64,000 bases of DNA, taken from NCBI GenBank assembly GCA_016716765.1, contig JADJVA010000020.1, positions 992,001 to 1,056,000 on the forward strand. The letters are read 5' to 3'. Origin of the DNA: Bdellovibrionales bacterium (GTDB lineage Bacteria > Bdellovibrionota > Bdellovibrionia > Bdellovibrionales > UBA1609). The notes beneath the pieces were generated by a model. The model did no database searches. It was not told the origin of the DNA and saw nothing but the letters and a program-made list of their open reading frames with translations. Position numbers and translations under genes: made by a program. This document shows positions 37,301 to 45,498 of the stretch, piece after piece (position 1 is the first letter of the stretch; the number at the start of each line of letters is the position of its first letter).

Positions 37301-38057
37301 TTTGGCCTTCAGATGAGATCACATAATCAATAAATTTCTGAGTCGAGGCCTTTGCTTTTCCACAGACAACAAGATTTAAATAACGTGAAAGATGGTATTC
37401 CCCTTTTCGAACGGAAGCCATTTTCGGTTTTTGCCCATCCAGCTGTACTGTAAGAATTCGACTTTTACTATTAACCGCATTTTCAGCGGTGCTCACTGAA
37501 AGATAACCGATGGAGTTCGGGGTATTCGCAACTGTTTTAACTCCCTGTTCTTCGTCGCCAATGATGACCGAGGCTTTGATCTGAGATGACTTCAACTCAA
37601 AATAATGCATGAAAAGTTCAAGCGCAGCCCGTCCCTCTGCTTTGCTCATGACGAAGATTTTTGCATCCTTACCGCCAAGATCCCTCCAGTTGGTGATCTG
37701 GCCAGTGTAAATCTTGATGACTTGCTCGCGCGTGAGTTCTCGCACGGGATTTGATTCATGTACGATGAAAGCAAGTCCGTCGCGCGCGATTGGGGTTGCC
37801 GTGACATCTTTTTCGTCATCTTTCAAACTCCGAGAAATCATTCCAAAATCGTTGAGACGATCGCGACAATCGGTGATTCCGCGAGCAGAACCACCCGTCT
37901 GAACTTCAACTAGGATATTTGGCGATTTATTTTCAAAGTGCTTGGCGAGCTCGGCCACCAGCGGAGCGACCGTGCTTGAGCCCGTCGCAAGCAGCTTTTC
38001 GTTCGCGAGAGCAAAAGTCGAAACGACGACAAACAAAGAAATGGTGATATTTCGCAT
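37266..38057 (-). CDS. pstS: Phosphate-binding protein, PstS-type
   Basis: The 263-residue protein has a signal peptide (SLFVVVSTFALA), then ATGSSTVAPLVAELAKHFEN, the phosphate-contact region TGGSARGITDCRDRLNDFGM and VIKIYTGQITNWRDLGG, which are diagnostic. It is of the shorter PstS class. It begins four bases after the rhodanese stop, so both are cotranscribed. Confidence 0.92.
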   Translation of the reverse strand: MRNITISLFVVVSTFALANEKLLATGSSTVAPLVAELAKHFENKSPNILVEVQTGGSARGITDCRDRLNDFGMISRSLKDDEKDVTATPIARDGLAFIVHESNPVRELTREQVIKIYTGQITNWRDLGGKDAKIFVMSKAEGRAALELFMHYFELKSSQIKASVIIGDEEQGVKTVANTPNSIGYLSVSTAENAVNSKSRILTVQLDGQKPKMASVRKGEYHLSRYLNLVVCGKAKASTQKFIDYVISSEGQSVIEKLKYIPL

Positions 38058-38061
38058 TGTT

Positions 38062-38973
38062 CTACCTTCTTGTACTGATTGGTGATGCTTCTGTGGAAGC
38101 AGGAAGTTCTTTCAACGCAGCATATTCCTTCCAGGACCCTTCGTACAATTTCACGTTCGGATACTGCGCCAAATGACTTAAATAGAAGCGCAAAAGACTT
38201 CCCTCTCGGGAAGTCCCGCAGTAAACAATCACCTCTTTATCAGGAGTCAATCCAAGACTTGAAAACAAAGCCTTAACCTCTGCAATATCTCGAAATTTGT
38301 GCGTGTTCTTCTCATCCATTACTTTTCGCCAAGGCAAACTAATAGCACCAGGGATGTGCCCTTTGCGCGGCCAAACTGTGTCATTTCCCAGGTATTCATT
38401 TTCAGGTCGGGCGTCCAACAAGACAACGTTGGGCTGCTCTTTCTTCTTCAAGACTGTCTTTACGTCGACTCCAATATGAGTGTTCATTTTGGTCGGAAGT
38501 TGGCCTTGCTTGGTTTTTGGATATTCTTGGGATAGCGGGAACTTCGCTTTGTAATCAGGTAAGCCCCCGTCCACAATCTTAATATCTTTGACGCCGTACT
38601 TTTCGAGCACATAGGCCACCATTGTAGTACTCAGAATTTCATCGCCAGTGCCGCCTTCGGCGTAAAGAATGTGAGTTCGTTCGCGATCAATTCCAGCCAT
38701 TGTCAAAAGTTCTTTGGTTAACTTGATTGGCAAATACTGCACAGGCACACCGTTAACGTCAGTAGCACGTAGTGTGTCGAAATTGATGTGGCGTGCGTTG
38801 GGCAAGTGTCCACTAATATAGTCTTTGTATCCTCCTCGCGTATCAAGAATAACAGCCTTTGAACCGCCCTCTTGGGCAATTTGTGCCGCTTGCTCTGGCG
38901 AAATAAGACCAATCGAGGCATTGGCTTGGTGAAAAAACAAAAGGCTTAGTGCAAGCAAGACAAACCGACTCAT
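38062..38973 (-). CDS. Exported two-domain rhodanese (sulfurtransferase)
   Basis: The 303-residue protein has a signal peptide (MSRFVLLALSLLFFHQANA) and two rhodanese domains. The first (DTRGGYKDYISGHLPNARHI) has no cysteine in its active loop (YAEGGTGDE), so it is inactive. The second (DARPENEYLG) has the catalytic Cys in VIVYCGTSREGS. It transfers sulfane sulfur in the periplasm. GGAGG precedes the ATG at 38973; the open frame extends to 39156 but runs through the operator region. It is the first gene of the pst operon, an uncommon partner for phosphate uptake. Confidence 0.9.
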   Translation of the reverse strand: MSRFVLLALSLLFFHQANASIGLISPEQAAQIAQEGGSKAVILDTRGGYKDYISGHLPNARHINFDTLRATDVNGVPVQYLPIKLTKELLTMAGIDRERTHILYAEGGTGDEILSTTMVAYVLEKYGVKDIKIVDGGLPDYKAKFPLSQEYPKTKQGQLPTKMNTHIGVDVKTVLKKKEQPNVVLLDARPENEYLGNDTVWPRKGHIPGAISLPWRKVMDEKNTHKFRDIAEVKALFSSLGLTPDKEVIVYCGTSREGSLLRFYLSHLAQYPNVKLYEGSWKEYAALKELPASTEASPISTRR

Positions 38974-39008
38974 AGATTGTGCCTCCAGATTGATTATATT
39001 TGGACAAG

Positions 39009-39164
39009 GATCGCAATCGACTTTTAAAGAATCAACTAAATAGTTGAATATATATTCATGTATTATCGCGTTAAGCTTGGATCGCTGCCGCTGATCAGAT
39101 ATGCTTTGAACGGTCAAACACGCGAGGGTCTGCAATTGAAAATTATGATTGGTCATCCTTCCTA
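39009..39164 (+). repeat. Direct repeat copy 1 (operator plus arsR start)
   Basis: These 156 bp match 40834-40989 without gaps and with about eight differences. The copy carries the palindrome TCAACTAaaTAGTTGA (39032-39047) and the first codons of arsR. It lies just upstream of the rhodanese-pst operon. Confidence 0.9.
39032..39047. promoter_or_regulatory. ArsR-type operator upstream of rhodanese-pst
   Basis: The perfect palindrome TCAACTA-aa-TAGTTGA with AT-rich flanks is of the form bound by ArsR/SmtB repressors. It lies 59-74 bases upstream of the rhodanese ATG. The same palindrome stands in front of arsR at 40857-40872. Confidence 0.55.
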
Positions 39165-39165
39165 A
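39058..39165 (+). pseudogene. Truncated arsR start (35 codons)
   Basis: The frame starts MYYRVKLGSLPLIRYALNGQ, matches the N-terminus of the intact ArsR protein (40883-41260) apart from a few residues, and stops at a TAA where the repeat ends. It has lost the helix-turn-helix and cannot be functional. It was left by the duplication that brought in the ATPase gene. Confidence 0.8.
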
Positions 39166-39226
39166 CGGGTAGGCCGAGCTAGTGCTTCACTCCAATGCCA
39201 CCTCAACGTCGAATAAGGATTCTAGG

Positions 39227-39256
39227 TTGACAAGGCAACAAAAAACGCCGTAATAT
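39227..39256 (+). promoter_or_regulatory. Promoter of the ATPase gene, giving a near-leaderless transcript
   Basis: TTGACA (39227-39232) is 18 bp from TAATAT (39251-39256). The ATG at 39265 lies only nine bases after the -10 box, about where transcription should begin. No ribosome-binding site is present, so translation is probably leaderless. Confidence 0.6.
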
Positions 39257-39264
39257 GACGGCTT

Positions 39265-40407
39265 ATGTATCAACGCTTAATCCAGCCACCTAAGGGCAGT
39301 TTTTTTCTATTGGGGCCGAGGGGCTCGGGAAAGTCGACGTGGGCCAAGTCGGTATTTGAAGGGGAAACTTACGTTAACCTGCTTCTCGAACGGGAATTCA
39401 CGAAGTTTCTGGTTCGCCCGGACGCTTTGATTTCTGAATTGAGCGTTCTGAAAGCCGGTTCATGGGTGGTCATTGACGAAATTCAAAAAGTGCCTGCACT
39501 TCTAGATGCCGTACATCATCTCATTGAAGAAAAAAAACTTCGCTTCTGTTTGACGGGTTCATCTGCACGAAAAATTAGAAGAGGTGGAGCTAATTTATTG
39601 GGCGGGCGCGCAGTAAGTCGTGTCATGTTTCCATTTCTTCCCGAAGAATTGGGATCAGACTTTGATATTCGGGAGGCCATGCAATTTGGAACTTTGCCAA
39701 TCGTTTTTGCTGCCGAAGATAAGATTGATGTTTTGCGATCTTACGTCCAAACCTATCTTAAGGAAGAAATTCAAGCCGAAGCCTTGGTAAAAAATTTACC
39801 TGGTTTCGCTCGCTTTTTACCAGTTGCGGGAATCTTTCATGGGCAGGCATTAAACGTTTCAAATGTTTCTCGGGAAGCTGAAGTTGCTCGGACTACCGTT
39901 CAGGCCTATTTCGAAATTCTTGAAGATACTCTTCTTGCTAATCGATTAGAAGCTTTTGCTCCAAAATTGAGGGCTCGAGAAAAGTCTCGTCCAAAATTTT
40001 ATATCATTGATCCAGGTCTGGCCATGGCATTGAAGCAACGTCGGGGGGAGCCTTCAAATGAGGAGTTTGGTCATCTCCTTGAGGGGTTCATCTACATGCT
40101 TTTGCGCGCTTATAATCAAAAAAATGACCTTTACGACGAAATCAATTTTTGGAGTCCGGCTGAGGCAAAAATGACTGAAGTAGATTTTCTGTTATCGCGA
40201 GGTCAGGAAAAAATTGCGATTGAAATTAAGGCAAAAGAAAAGTGGTCGACCACTGACCTCAAAGGCCTCCATGCGGTTTCCGAGCTCAAGGGTCTTAAGA
40301 GAAAAATTCTCGTTACGTTGGGAAGTCGTAGAATGAAATTGGATTCGGGAATAGAGGTGTTTCCATTTTCCGCGTTTAATGAGCTCCTGAATAAGAATCA
40401 ACTCTAA
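39265..40407 (+). CDS. AAA_14/DUF4143 ATPase
   Basis: The 380-residue protein has Walker A LLGPRGSGKST, Walker B WVVIDEIQK, sensor FCLTGSSARKIRRGGANLLGG cut here as two segments, and a C-terminal DUF4143 part with a nuclease-like core (MTEVDFLLSRGQEKIAIEIKAKE). This is a common, often horizontally moved family with unknown role. It sits between the two copies of a 156-bp direct repeat and separates the rhodanese-pst operon from arsR. It carries its own promoter, and next to it lies a transposase-like remnant, which supports arrival by transfer. Confidence 0.92.
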   Translation: MYQRLIQPPKGSFFLLGPRGSGKSTWAKSVFEGETYVNLLLEREFTKFLVRPDALISELSVLKAGSWVVIDEIQKVPALLDAVHHLIEEKKLRFCLTGSSARKIRRGGANLLGGRAVSRVMFPFLPEELGSDFDIREAMQFGTLPIVFAAEDKIDVLRSYVQTYLKEEIQAEALVKNLPGFARFLPVAGIFHGQALNVSNVSREAEVARTTVQAYFEILEDTLLANRLEAFAPKLRAREKSRPKFYIIDPGLAMALKQRRGEPSNEEFGHLLEGFIYMLLRAYNQKNDLYDEINFWSPAEAKMTEVDFLLSRGQEKIAIEIKAKEKWSTTDLKGLHAVSELKGLKRKILVTLGSRRMKLDSGIEVFPFSAFNELLNKNQL

Positions 40408-40763
40408 CGGTCTTGCACTGTCATCAAACTTCTCCTTCCTATTCCTAATGGAGGTTTAGGAAAATATTTTATATTTCTTCATCAATCCCAAGTTCTTTCG
40501 CGATCCGATTTACACGTTTATTACGCACAGCCACTATCTTTGGGTTAAGAGATTGGAAATATGTCCCTTGCCAAAACCCGAAGTGCAGTCTCGGTTTCTG
40601 AATTGAGTTGGCGACTGAGCAGAACGCCCCTTGCGTTTCCAATTTTTTTTATTGTGTTGAAGAAAATTGTAAAATGTCGCTGAACGCCGACAAAATAATT
40701 GGCCCCGTAACGAGATCACGGTCGTGCTATGTCGCTTCTGAGTAGGACCCTCAATTAGCTGAA
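40408..40763. other. Gap after the ATPase gene, probably imported DNA
   Basis: No coding frame of good quality was found in these 356 bp. The stretch lies inside the segment between the direct repeats and ends at a transposase-like fragment. A T-rich run (TTTTTTTT near 40647) is the only notable detail. Confidence 0.4.
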
Positions 40764-40833
40764 ATGAAATTAAATTTTGAAGATTTAGGCAGCATTCTGG
40801 GCGTAACTCAGCCCTGGTGGGTGGCGAATAGAC
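40764..40833 (+). pseudogene. Possible ISL3-like transposase N-terminal remnant
   Basis: ATG at 40764 opens MKLNFEDLGSILGVTQPWWV, which has the form of the N-terminus of ISL3-family transposases (a short helix, then LG-x-x-x-PW-x-V). Homology stops where direct repeat copy 2 begins at 40834, and the frame ends at 40868 inside the repeat. Only about 23 residues support it. Confidence 0.35.
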
Positions 40834-40989
40834 GATCGCAATCCACTTTTAAAGAATCAACTAAATAGTTGAATATATATTCATGTATTATCGCGTTAAG
40901 CTTGGATCGCTGCCGCTGATCAGATATGCTTTGAACGGTCAATCACGCGAGGTCCTGCAATTGAAAATTCTGATCGGCAATCCTTCCTA
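40834..40989 (+). repeat. Direct repeat copy 2 (operator plus arsR start)
   Basis: Partner of 39009-39164, offset 1825 bases. It contains the palindrome TCAACTAaaTAGTTGA (40857-40872) 10 bases upstream of the arsR ATG and the first 35 codons of the intact gene. Confidence 0.9.
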
Positions 40990-41260
40990 TCTGTTCTCCG
41001 TGATTGGAGAACAAAGTCGCTTACAGGTTCTGGCGCTATTGCTCCAAAAGCCCAGTTTCGTTGAAGATATTCGTAAAAAACTAAAAGTCGAAGAAACTCT
41101 TCTTTCGAAACACCTCAAGGCCCTGCGAGACTCGGGCCTTGTGCAGGTGACCAGACATGGGCGAAGAATACTTTATGAAATTAACCCGTCAGTACGAAAA
41201 GGCAACTCTAAAGACTACCTCTGTTTGGATTGCTGCGAGATTAAGTTGAAGAATATCTAA
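40883..41260 (+). CDS. ArsR-family transcriptional repressor
   Basis: The 125-residue protein has an ArsR winged helix: FSVIGEQSRLQVLALLLQKP, recognition helix region EETLLSKHLKALRDSGLVQV and wing RHGRRILYEIN. The C-terminus has three cysteines (YLCLDCCEI), which might bind metal or sense persulfide. The operator palindrome just upstream suggests autoregulation. Before the insertion it was probably the divergent neighbour of the exported rhodanese, as in sulfur-responsive ArsR/rhodanese pairs. Which ligand it senses is unknown. Confidence 0.85.
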   Translation: MYYRVKLGSLPLIRYALNGQSREVLQLKILIGNPSYLFSVIGEQSRLQVLALLLQKPSFVEDIRKKLKVEETLLSKHLKALRDSGLVQVTRHGRRILYEINPSVRKGNSKDYLCLDCCEIKLKNI

Positions 41261-41284
41261 GCGATCACTTGGTTTGACGGCCGC

Positions 41285-41737
41285 TCAATGATTGTGTCCA
41301 CCGTGATCATCGCCTTCCACTACAATTGGCCATGTCTGAGTCTCTTCGCGATCGTCAGGGTACTTCATGGTGACCCGGATTTCCCAATCGGCCATCCTCA
41401 GAAAATACATGTTGGTTACAAGGTAGGTCCCGGTGACCACTTCTCCGTTTCTATTGAGAACAGCTTGGATCTGAGTGGGCCCGGATCCGTGACCCATCGA
41501 AGGCATCCAAAGAGAGACTGAGAACGGGAGACCAGGTTCAAACAACGCGTGAGTCGCGCCATCATGCCATTCCAACCTCATTTTTGATTCGCCACCGCTG
41601 CCATCAGGGCCATGCTCCCAAGAGAGGTGAGCATGGATTTTTCCGTCAGCGAACACGAGATGGCCTTCATGCCCAGAGTGGGCGAATGCACTCATCGAAA
41701 AAAATATTGCGCACAGAGAAAAAAGAACCGCTTTCAT
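41285..41737 (-). CDS. Exported His-rich YtkA/FixH-like protein
   Basis: A signal peptide ending SMSAFA is followed by HSGHEGHL, a beta-sandwich of YtkA-like type with SLWMPSMGHGSGP, and a His-rich end (GDDHGGHNH). The MPSMGHG motif is shared with the lipoprotein at 45031-45498. His and Met clusters suggest periplasmic copper or other metal binding. AAGGAG lies seven bases before the ATG at 41737; the open frame to 41815 overlaps the upstream gene and is unlikely. Confidence 0.8.
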   Translation of the reverse strand: MKAVLFSLCAIFFSMSAFAHSGHEGHLVFADGKIHAHLSWEHGPDGSGGESKMRLEWHDGATHALFEPGLPFSVSLWMPSMGHGSGPTQIQAVLNRNGEVVTGTYLVTNMYFLRMADWEIRVTMKYPDDREETQTWPIVVEGDDHGGHNH

Positions 41738-41786
41738 AGATGACTCCTTAGGTTTACTTATATAATTAATTTCAGCATTCATCGTT

Positions 41787-42326
41787 TCACATCTTTTCCA
41801 GGCGAACACAATCAAAGTTTCTTTCGGTTAAGATTTTTAGAACATGAATACGAGCACGCACAAGATCCTTTGTCTTAGGAGAGACTGTCAAAAAATAGTC
41901 ATATTGGATGCCATCCTGCTTCTTGCCACCGCCAAAACTCTGGTTATAAAGACTCTCGGTGTCCTCTCCATAGATTTCATCACCCGATGTGGAGCCATCC
42001 ACATTCATCGCGCAGGTGCGCAATCCCGGGTACTCAGAACGATGCAAGTTTGTGACCCGCGAATCGACGCGAAGAGCTTTCTTGGGGACATCTGTCCTCT
42101 CTGAGGCAAAAAGAAAATCAATGGAATGGCAATGCATGCCTTTTTCGGGAGCGAGGTCCACTCTGTGGATGGTGATAAAGCAGGAATTTCCGGTCAAGCG
42201 CTCATTCAGAGACTCTTTCCCCATGTAAACTTGTCCAGGCCTGAGATTCAAAATCGAGGCGTCTGCCTCAGAACAGATGACACTAAGACCGAGACCCATG
42301 CTCAGCAAAAAGAAGACTGTTTTCAT
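41787..42326 (-). CDS. Exported protein of unknown function
   Basis: The protein has a signal peptide (MKTVFFLLSMGLGLSVICSEADA) and about 155 mature residues with cysteines in GNSCFITI, GMHCHSID, LRTCAMN and FDCVRLE. No family recognised. The ATG at 42326 is preceded by GGGG; an in-frame ATG at 42350 overlaps the regA stop as TAATG. It is third in the regB-regA run. Confidence 0.6.
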   Translation of the reverse strand: MKTVFFLLSMGLGLSVICSEADASILNLRPGQVYMGKESLNERLTGNSCFITIHRVDLAPEKGMHCHSIDFLFASERTDVPKKALRVDSRVTNLHRSEYPGLRTCAMNVDGSTSGDEIYGEDTESLYNQSFGGGKKQDGIQYDYFLTVSPKTKDLVRARIHVLKILTERNFDCVRLEKM

Positions 42327-42349
42327 TTTATTCCCCGTATTTCCTTTCA

Positions 42350-42853
42350 TTAAGTGTACTTTTTGAGTTTTCTCTGAAGGCTTTGACGGTGAAGCCCCAA
42401 AGCTCTAGCTGTCTTTGAAATGTTCCCCTCATTTTTGGTCAGAATGAAATCGATGTAATCGTGCTCGACTTGAGAAAGCGAAGGAGCTTTGAACTCAGGG
42501 TCAGGAAGTGTTCGTTTGCCCAAAAGCGCAGCCTCAATGAGAGCGTAGCTCGCTGGCTTAGTGATATAGTCCACCGCCCCTCGTTTTAGCGCCTCGACCG
42601 CAGTTGCAATGCTGCCATACCCAGAGAGAATCACAATTCGGCTCTCAGGAGAGAACCGTTTGATCTTTTCTATAGCTTCAAGACCAAACTCTCCACCAAG
42701 CCTGAGATCAACGATAGCGAACAAAACCGGACGCTCAGAAATTTCTCGAATAGACTCCGCAATCGACACCTCATACCCGTGGTCTTCAAATTCTCTTGCC
42801 AAAGAACGGGCCAATCGGAGGTCATCTTCGAGAATGAGAAGGGACTTTTTCAT
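42350..42853 (-). CDS. regA: RegA/ActR/PrrA-type response regulator
   Basis: The 167-residue protein has a receiver domain (LILEDDLRLARSL, phospho-acceptor Asp about 49 in FAIVDLRLGG, Lys in DYITKPA) and a short Fis-like HTH output (NISKTARALGLHRQSLQRKL), the hallmark of RegA-class redox regulators. Its ATG overlaps the kinase stop as ATGA. RegA proteins control respiration and energy genes in response to oxygen or redox state. Confidence 0.9.
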   Translation of the reverse strand: MKKSLLILEDDLRLARSLAREFEDHGYEVSIAESIREISERPVLFAIVDLRLGGEFGLEAIEKIKRFSPESRIVILSGYGSIATAVEALKRGAVDYITKPASYALIEAALLGKRTLPDPEFKAPSLSQVEHDYIDFILTKNEGNISKTARALGLHRQSLQRKLKKYT

Positions 42854-44187
42854 GCCCGTTCCCTTTGTCTGGGCCACTCAAGGTGCACCTCCGCACCACC
42901 GAGTTCTTCAGATTGCCTAATGGTAAGTGATCCACCCAAAGACTGGCAAAAAAGATGCGACACATAGAGGCCGAGGCCCGTTCCCGTAGCCTTGGTCGTG
43001 ACAAATGGTTCTCCAAACCGAGCGAGAACAGAAGCAGTGAAGCCTGGCCCTTGATCCGACACCTGCAGATGAAAACGGTCGTTTGAACATCGCAAAGCAA
43101 CGTCGATTTCTTTTGCTGGTGCAGCTTCTCCGGCGTTGTCGAGCAGATTCAAAACAGCTTGGGCGAAGTTGATGGGAGGAATCATACCCGAAGAACGGTC
43201 CTCATAATTAAGTCGGACAGAGGTTTCTGGATGCTCTTCTTTCCAAGAATCTACGATATCTTTCAATAAATCAGCAAGTATGACCTCCCTGAACGCGAAA
43301 TCACGGCTGTCCATCTGAGAGGAATTCATCTGGTGAACAACGGTTTCGCACTCCTTCACGGCTTCGAGAGCTTCAGTGATGTCCTCCGTGGGATGCTCGT
43401 GGCACGCACGCTCTAGACGAATCTTTGCGGAATTCAAAGGACTTGCAAATTCATGCGAAAAGCCTGCGGCGAGAGCACCAATGGCACGAAGCCGGTCCTG
43501 TTTTTCGATGATCATCTGCGCCTGAGCTTCGCGCTTGAGCTGACGCTCAAGGTGCACTCCGAGCGAGCGCATCACGAGCCAAAACGCCAAGACGAGAAAG
43601 TGACAAACGACAAATGTCCCCAACAGACTTGAATTGATTTCACCAATATCTTTTATCGCAAACTGAAACTGGAGGAAGGCCAGAAAGGTATGGGCCAGAA
43701 AAAGAAACGGCCAACTCAGGCGTCCTGGAATGAGCAGCCCACCGATTGCTACGTTAAGGAGGAACAGAACGACGAACGGATTCGCAAGTCCACCCGTGAT
43801 CACAAGAAGAGTCGTCAAGACGCAGAGGTCGAACGCCATCTGAAAACAAATCCAGAATGGACCGATCCAACGCCCTTGCTCTGCGACGACCAACTGGGTC
43901 AATAAGTTCACCACGAGCAAGACACTCACCATTGCCAGGTAGACAAAAACAGTTTCTCGAGACAACAACCCCATCATCAAAGCTGGCCCAGTCAGCACAA
44001 AGAACAAGCCCACGGCGAGCCACCGCATTCGAATGAGCCAAAGTAGCTTGGCCAACTCACCCCCTGCAGGAATGTCCGCGAAGCGAAAGAAGCGGCCGAG
44101 CATTGACGTCACCCAATTGAAAGTGCGAGTCACAGGCTCAAATGGATTTTCGTGCAGATTAGAAATATCGACCTCGGTGAGTGGCAT
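42850..44187 (-). CDS. regB: RegB/ActS/PrrB-type redox sensor histidine kinase
   Basis: The 445-residue protein has six membrane spans (about 45-215), with the quinone-binding GGLANPF motif at 132-138. The phospho-acceptor is His245 in GFSHEFASPLN. N-box LLDNAGEAAP and G-boxes DQGPGF and GTGLGLYVSHLF complete the ATPase domain. It should phosphorylate the adjacent RegA. A palindrome about 55 bases upstream may control the operon. Confidence 0.9.
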   Translation of the reverse strand: MPLTEVDISNLHENPFEPVTRTFNWVTSMLGRFFRFADIPAGGELAKLLWLIRMRWLAVGLFFVLTGPALMMGLLSRETVFVYLAMVSVLLVVNLLTQLVVAEQGRWIGPFWICFQMAFDLCVLTTLLVITGGLANPFVVLFLLNVAIGGLLIPGRLSWPFLFLAHTFLAFLQFQFAIKDIGEINSSLLGTFVVCHFLVLAFWLVMRSLGVHLERQLKREAQAQMIIEKQDRLRAIGALAAGFSHEFASPLNSAKIRLERACHEHPTEDITEALEAVKECETVVHQMNSSQMDSRDFAFREVILADLLKDIVDSWKEEHPETSVRLNYEDRSSGMIPPINFAQAVLNLLDNAGEAAPAKEIDVALRCSNDRFHLQVSDQGPGFTASVLARFGEPFVTTKATGTGLGLYVSHLFCQSLGGSLTIRQSEELGGAEVHLEWPRQRERA

Positions 44188-44241
44188 CAGTCCCGTTTTG
44201 TAACTGAAATCGAGGGAATTGGAAATACTTGACTTCCTGAT

Positions 44242-44256
44242 GCAACATCATGTTGC
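44242..44256. promoter_or_regulatory. Operator-like palindrome upstream of regB
   Basis: GCAACATcATGTTGC has perfect seven-base arms and lies 55 bp upstream of regB, in the space shared with the divergent redoxin gene. It could be the site of RegA or of another regulator. No match to a known box can be claimed. Confidence 0.45.
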
Positions 44257-44462
44257 GCTGCCATTCCATTTATCTGTTTTTCGTGCTATCTCACGAACCT
44301 CATGTTCATTCCACTTGCAATAGCTTTACTGGGTTACGATATGATTGACGTCACCAGTAAACTTGGTTCAGAGTTGAAACACAAATCGAAGAGCCTGATG
44401 GGTAGCAAGCGCCCGTTCGGCTCTCAGAGGAGCTGTGGGCGGAGACGCCTACTGTTGACTTG

Positions 44463-45041
44463 ATGAATTCTGTCGCCTTGTTCTTTTCATTTTTTTTCGC
44501 GTTTCTTTTTCTCTTGAATGGATCTGGTGCGGCAGCACTTCCTCATCAGATTTCGGGTAAATCTGTCGTTGATGACCGACCAGTCCAGGCGGGAAAATCT
44601 CCAAAACGGGGGCTCGTGGTCGTGTTTCTTTCAGCTGTTTGTCCCTGTTCAAACAGTCATCTCGTCGAACTAAAAAACCTGAGTAAAGACTTCTCAGATT
44701 TTGATTTTGTCGGAATTCATTCAAATACAACTGAGAGCCAGGAAGTCACAGCCACTTACTTCAAGACCGCAAATCTTCCTTTTCCTGTCGTGCGGGATTC
44801 GGGAACAAAACTCGCTGATGAGTTCAAGGCACTCAAAACGCCCCATGCATTCGTGGTTTTGAAAGATGGAACGACAGCCTATCAAGGCGGCGTTTCAAGC
44901 AGTCGCCACTTTGATGACAAGACCGATCAAAAGTACCTCAGAGAGGCATTGAATGACCTTGCGGCTGGACACAAGGTCAAAACCCCTGAGGGCAGAACTC
45001 TCGGCTGCGTGATCTCCCGAGGAGGCAGTCATGTCTGGTAG
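44463..45041 (+). CDS. Exported thioredoxin-fold (redoxin) protein
   Basis: A signal peptide precedes a redoxin domain of about 165 residues: VVVFLSAVCPCSNSHL with a C-P-C active site, FVGIHSNTTES, the cis-proline segment LKTPHAFVV and a late conserved cysteine (RTLGCVISR). This form occurs in AhpC/TSA-like periplasmic proteins linked to electron transfer or metal handling. A TTG codon directly precedes the ATG. It is first of three overlapping genes read away from regB. Confidence 0.8.
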   Translation: MNSVALFFSFFFAFLFLLNGSGAAALPHQISGKSVVDDRPVQAGKSPKRGLVVVFLSAVCPCSNSHLVELKNLSKDFSDFDFVGIHSNTTESQEVTATYFKTANLPFPVVRDSGTKLADEFKALKTPHAFVVLKDGTTAYQGGVSSSRHFDDKTDQKYLREALNDLAAGHKVKTPEGRTLGCVISRGGSHVW

Positions 45042-45498
45042 AAAAAATCTGACACTGGCTTTTTTAGTCATTGGATTTTTTGGTTGCGCAAAACCCAGAT
45101 ACGAGACTGCACAACCGACTTCTTCAGGAAACACCTCTCAGATTCAGAAAGTGACAGATTGTGAAAGTCGTTTTCAAAATTCCGGTTATTGTTTATTATG
45201 GCAGTGGGAAAAAATGCCAACATCAACTCAGGTTGGCTCTCTCCTTTTTAAGGTCGTCCGGGCCAATGCCCTCGATGACTCTCCAATTCCTGTCGACCTA
45301 CCCTCCGTTCCCGTATTGGTATTGCGGATGCCCTCGATGGGCCACGGCTCAAACCCCACCTTCGTTGAGCAGGTTGACACCGGAAGCTATCGAGCGAAGA
45401 ATGTCTTCTTTGTTATGCCTGGCGAGTGGGAACTGAAATTTCAAGTCAAAGATGGGAATACGGTTCAAGATGAAACTGTGGTTACTCTTATTTTCTAA
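45031..45498 (+). CDS. YtkA/FixH-like lipoprotein
   Basis: The signal sequence ends in a lipobox-like FFGC (Cys19), so this is probably a lipoprotein. The domain has LRMPSMGHGSNPTFVEQVDTG cut here to its core MPSMGHG, shared with the protein at 41285-41737, and an immunoglobulin-like end (GEWELKFQVKDG). It overlaps the redoxin gene by 11 bases and the next gene by 29. Confidence 0.75.
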   Translation: MSGRKNLTLAFLVIGFFGCAKPRYETAQPTSSGNTSQIQKVTDCESRFQNSGYCLLWQWEKMPTSTQVGSLLFKVVRANALDDSPIPVDLPSVPVLVLRMPSMGHGSNPTFVEQVDTGSYRAKNVFFVMPGEWELKFQVKDGNTVQDETVVTLIF

